13,780 nt of DNA from CPC320 sp002684375 (GTDB lineage Bacteria; Pseudomonadota; Alphaproteobacteria; Rhodobacterales; Rhodobacteraceae): the NCBI GenBank assembly GCA_965662545.1, contig CBFIHZ010000062.1, positions 1-13,780 of the forward strand. The letters are read 5' to 3'. Numbering within the stretch: the stretch's first letter is position 1; every line of letters begins with the position of its first letter. The notes beneath the pieces were generated by a model. That model saw only the letters and a program-made list of their open reading frames with translations. It had not been told where the DNA came from and did no database searches. Positions 13,652 through 13,780 of the stretch are shown here, in pieces. The position numbers and the translations under genes are program-made.

Positions 13652-13780
13652 TGTCTAGCCCCATCTGATTGGTCCAAGACGATTGTTAGTGCATGATTGG
13701 CCTTTGGTCCATCGGTATGATGGTTTCGGGTGCTGGTGGACGATAGCCCAATGCACTGTGTGGTCTCTTAGTATTGTAGT
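13652..13780 (-). mobile_element. Right end of an IS3-family insertion sequence, running off the window
   Basis: On the plus strand the element appears to start at TGTCTAGCCCC (13652-13662), a TG-starting C-rich IS3-like terminus, 34 bases beyond the OrfB stop codon. It differs from the end at 2014 (TGAACCGCCCC), so the two remnants probably belong to different IS3 lineages. Confidence 0.75.
13686..13780 (-). CDS. IS3-family transposase OrfB, C-terminal end (partial)
   Basis: The minus strand encodes the last 30 or so residues of an integrase-type (rve) transposase, ending at TAA 13688-13686. The visible sequence YNTKRPHSALGYRPPAPE, then TIIPMDQRPIMH, is a hallmark of one IS3-family OrfB group: the RPHSALGY segment sits just after the last catalytic glutamate region of the DDE domain, which lies outside the window. 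No frameshift is seen in the part present, so the element may be intact beyond the edge. It catalyses copy-out transposition as an OrfAB fusion. It is convergent with the FAD oxidoreductase gene. Confidence 0.88.
   Translation of the reverse strand, partial: YNTKRPHSALGYRPPAPETIIPMDQRPIMH

Noticed and set aside
2014..13780. Composite transposon formed by IS3 elements at both sides of the two operons.
   Set aside because: The visible ends differ (TGAACCGCCCC against TGTCTAGCCCC) and the left copy is a truncated fragment, so they are probably different IS types and not a matched pair.
1..13780. CRISPR array, tRNA, rRNA, or a defence or toxin-antitoxin system.
   Set aside because: No regularly spaced repeats, no cloverleaf-like sequence and no relevant protein families were seen on either strand.

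Overview
The window looks like chromosomal accessory DNA from an alphaproteobacterium, most likely a marine Rhodobacteraceae (Roseobacter-group) strain. Reasons are the style of the proteins, the alphaproteobacterial flagellin C-terminus, two complete importer operons for small organic molecules, and many insertion-sequence scars. This placement is inferred from protein character; there is no rRNA or other phylogenetic marker here.

Layout. (1) Positions 1-1032: a class III adenylate/guanylate cyclase in comparatively AT-rich DNA. (2) Positions 1033-2336: a decayed junction with no intact gene. It holds an unassigned coding-like fragment, a 105-bp MITE-like element with 19-bp perfect inverted repeats, a minus-strand flagellin pseudogene cut by the left end of an IS3-family element, and the first part of that element's OrfA. 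(3) Positions 2337-7686: a plus-strand operon with an RbsA/RbsC/RbsB-type importer (ATPase, permease, binding protein), a group A flavin monooxygenase and a TetR regulator. (4) Positions 7687-8114: a scar holding the decayed C-terminus of a serine recombinase. (5) Positions 8115-13525: a second module. A shikimate-dehydrogenase-like gene (minus strand) is divergent from a GntR/FCD regulator, which is followed by a NitT/TauT-type importer (binding protein, ATPase, permease) and an FAD-dependent oxidoreductase, with overlapping starts and stops. (6) Positions 13526-13780: a short gap and then the right end of another IS3-family element whose OrfB runs off the window.

How the genes fit together. 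Each operon pairs a complete ABC importer with a flavoprotein oxidoreductase and its own regulator. The natural reading is two uptake-and-oxidise catabolic modules. In the first, the binding protein has an RbsB fold but has lost both aspartates that hold ribose, and the next gene is a ring-hydroxylase-type monooxygenase, so the ligand is probably not an ordinary sugar. In the second, the AroE paralog lacks one of the two shikimate-contacting serines and has an acidic cofactor-specificity position, and the GntR regulator has lost all the usual FCD metal ligands; both point to a specialised, undescribed substrate. No CRISPR array, tRNA, toxin-antitoxin or phage-defence system is visible. The novelty is metabolic rather than a new class of machinery.
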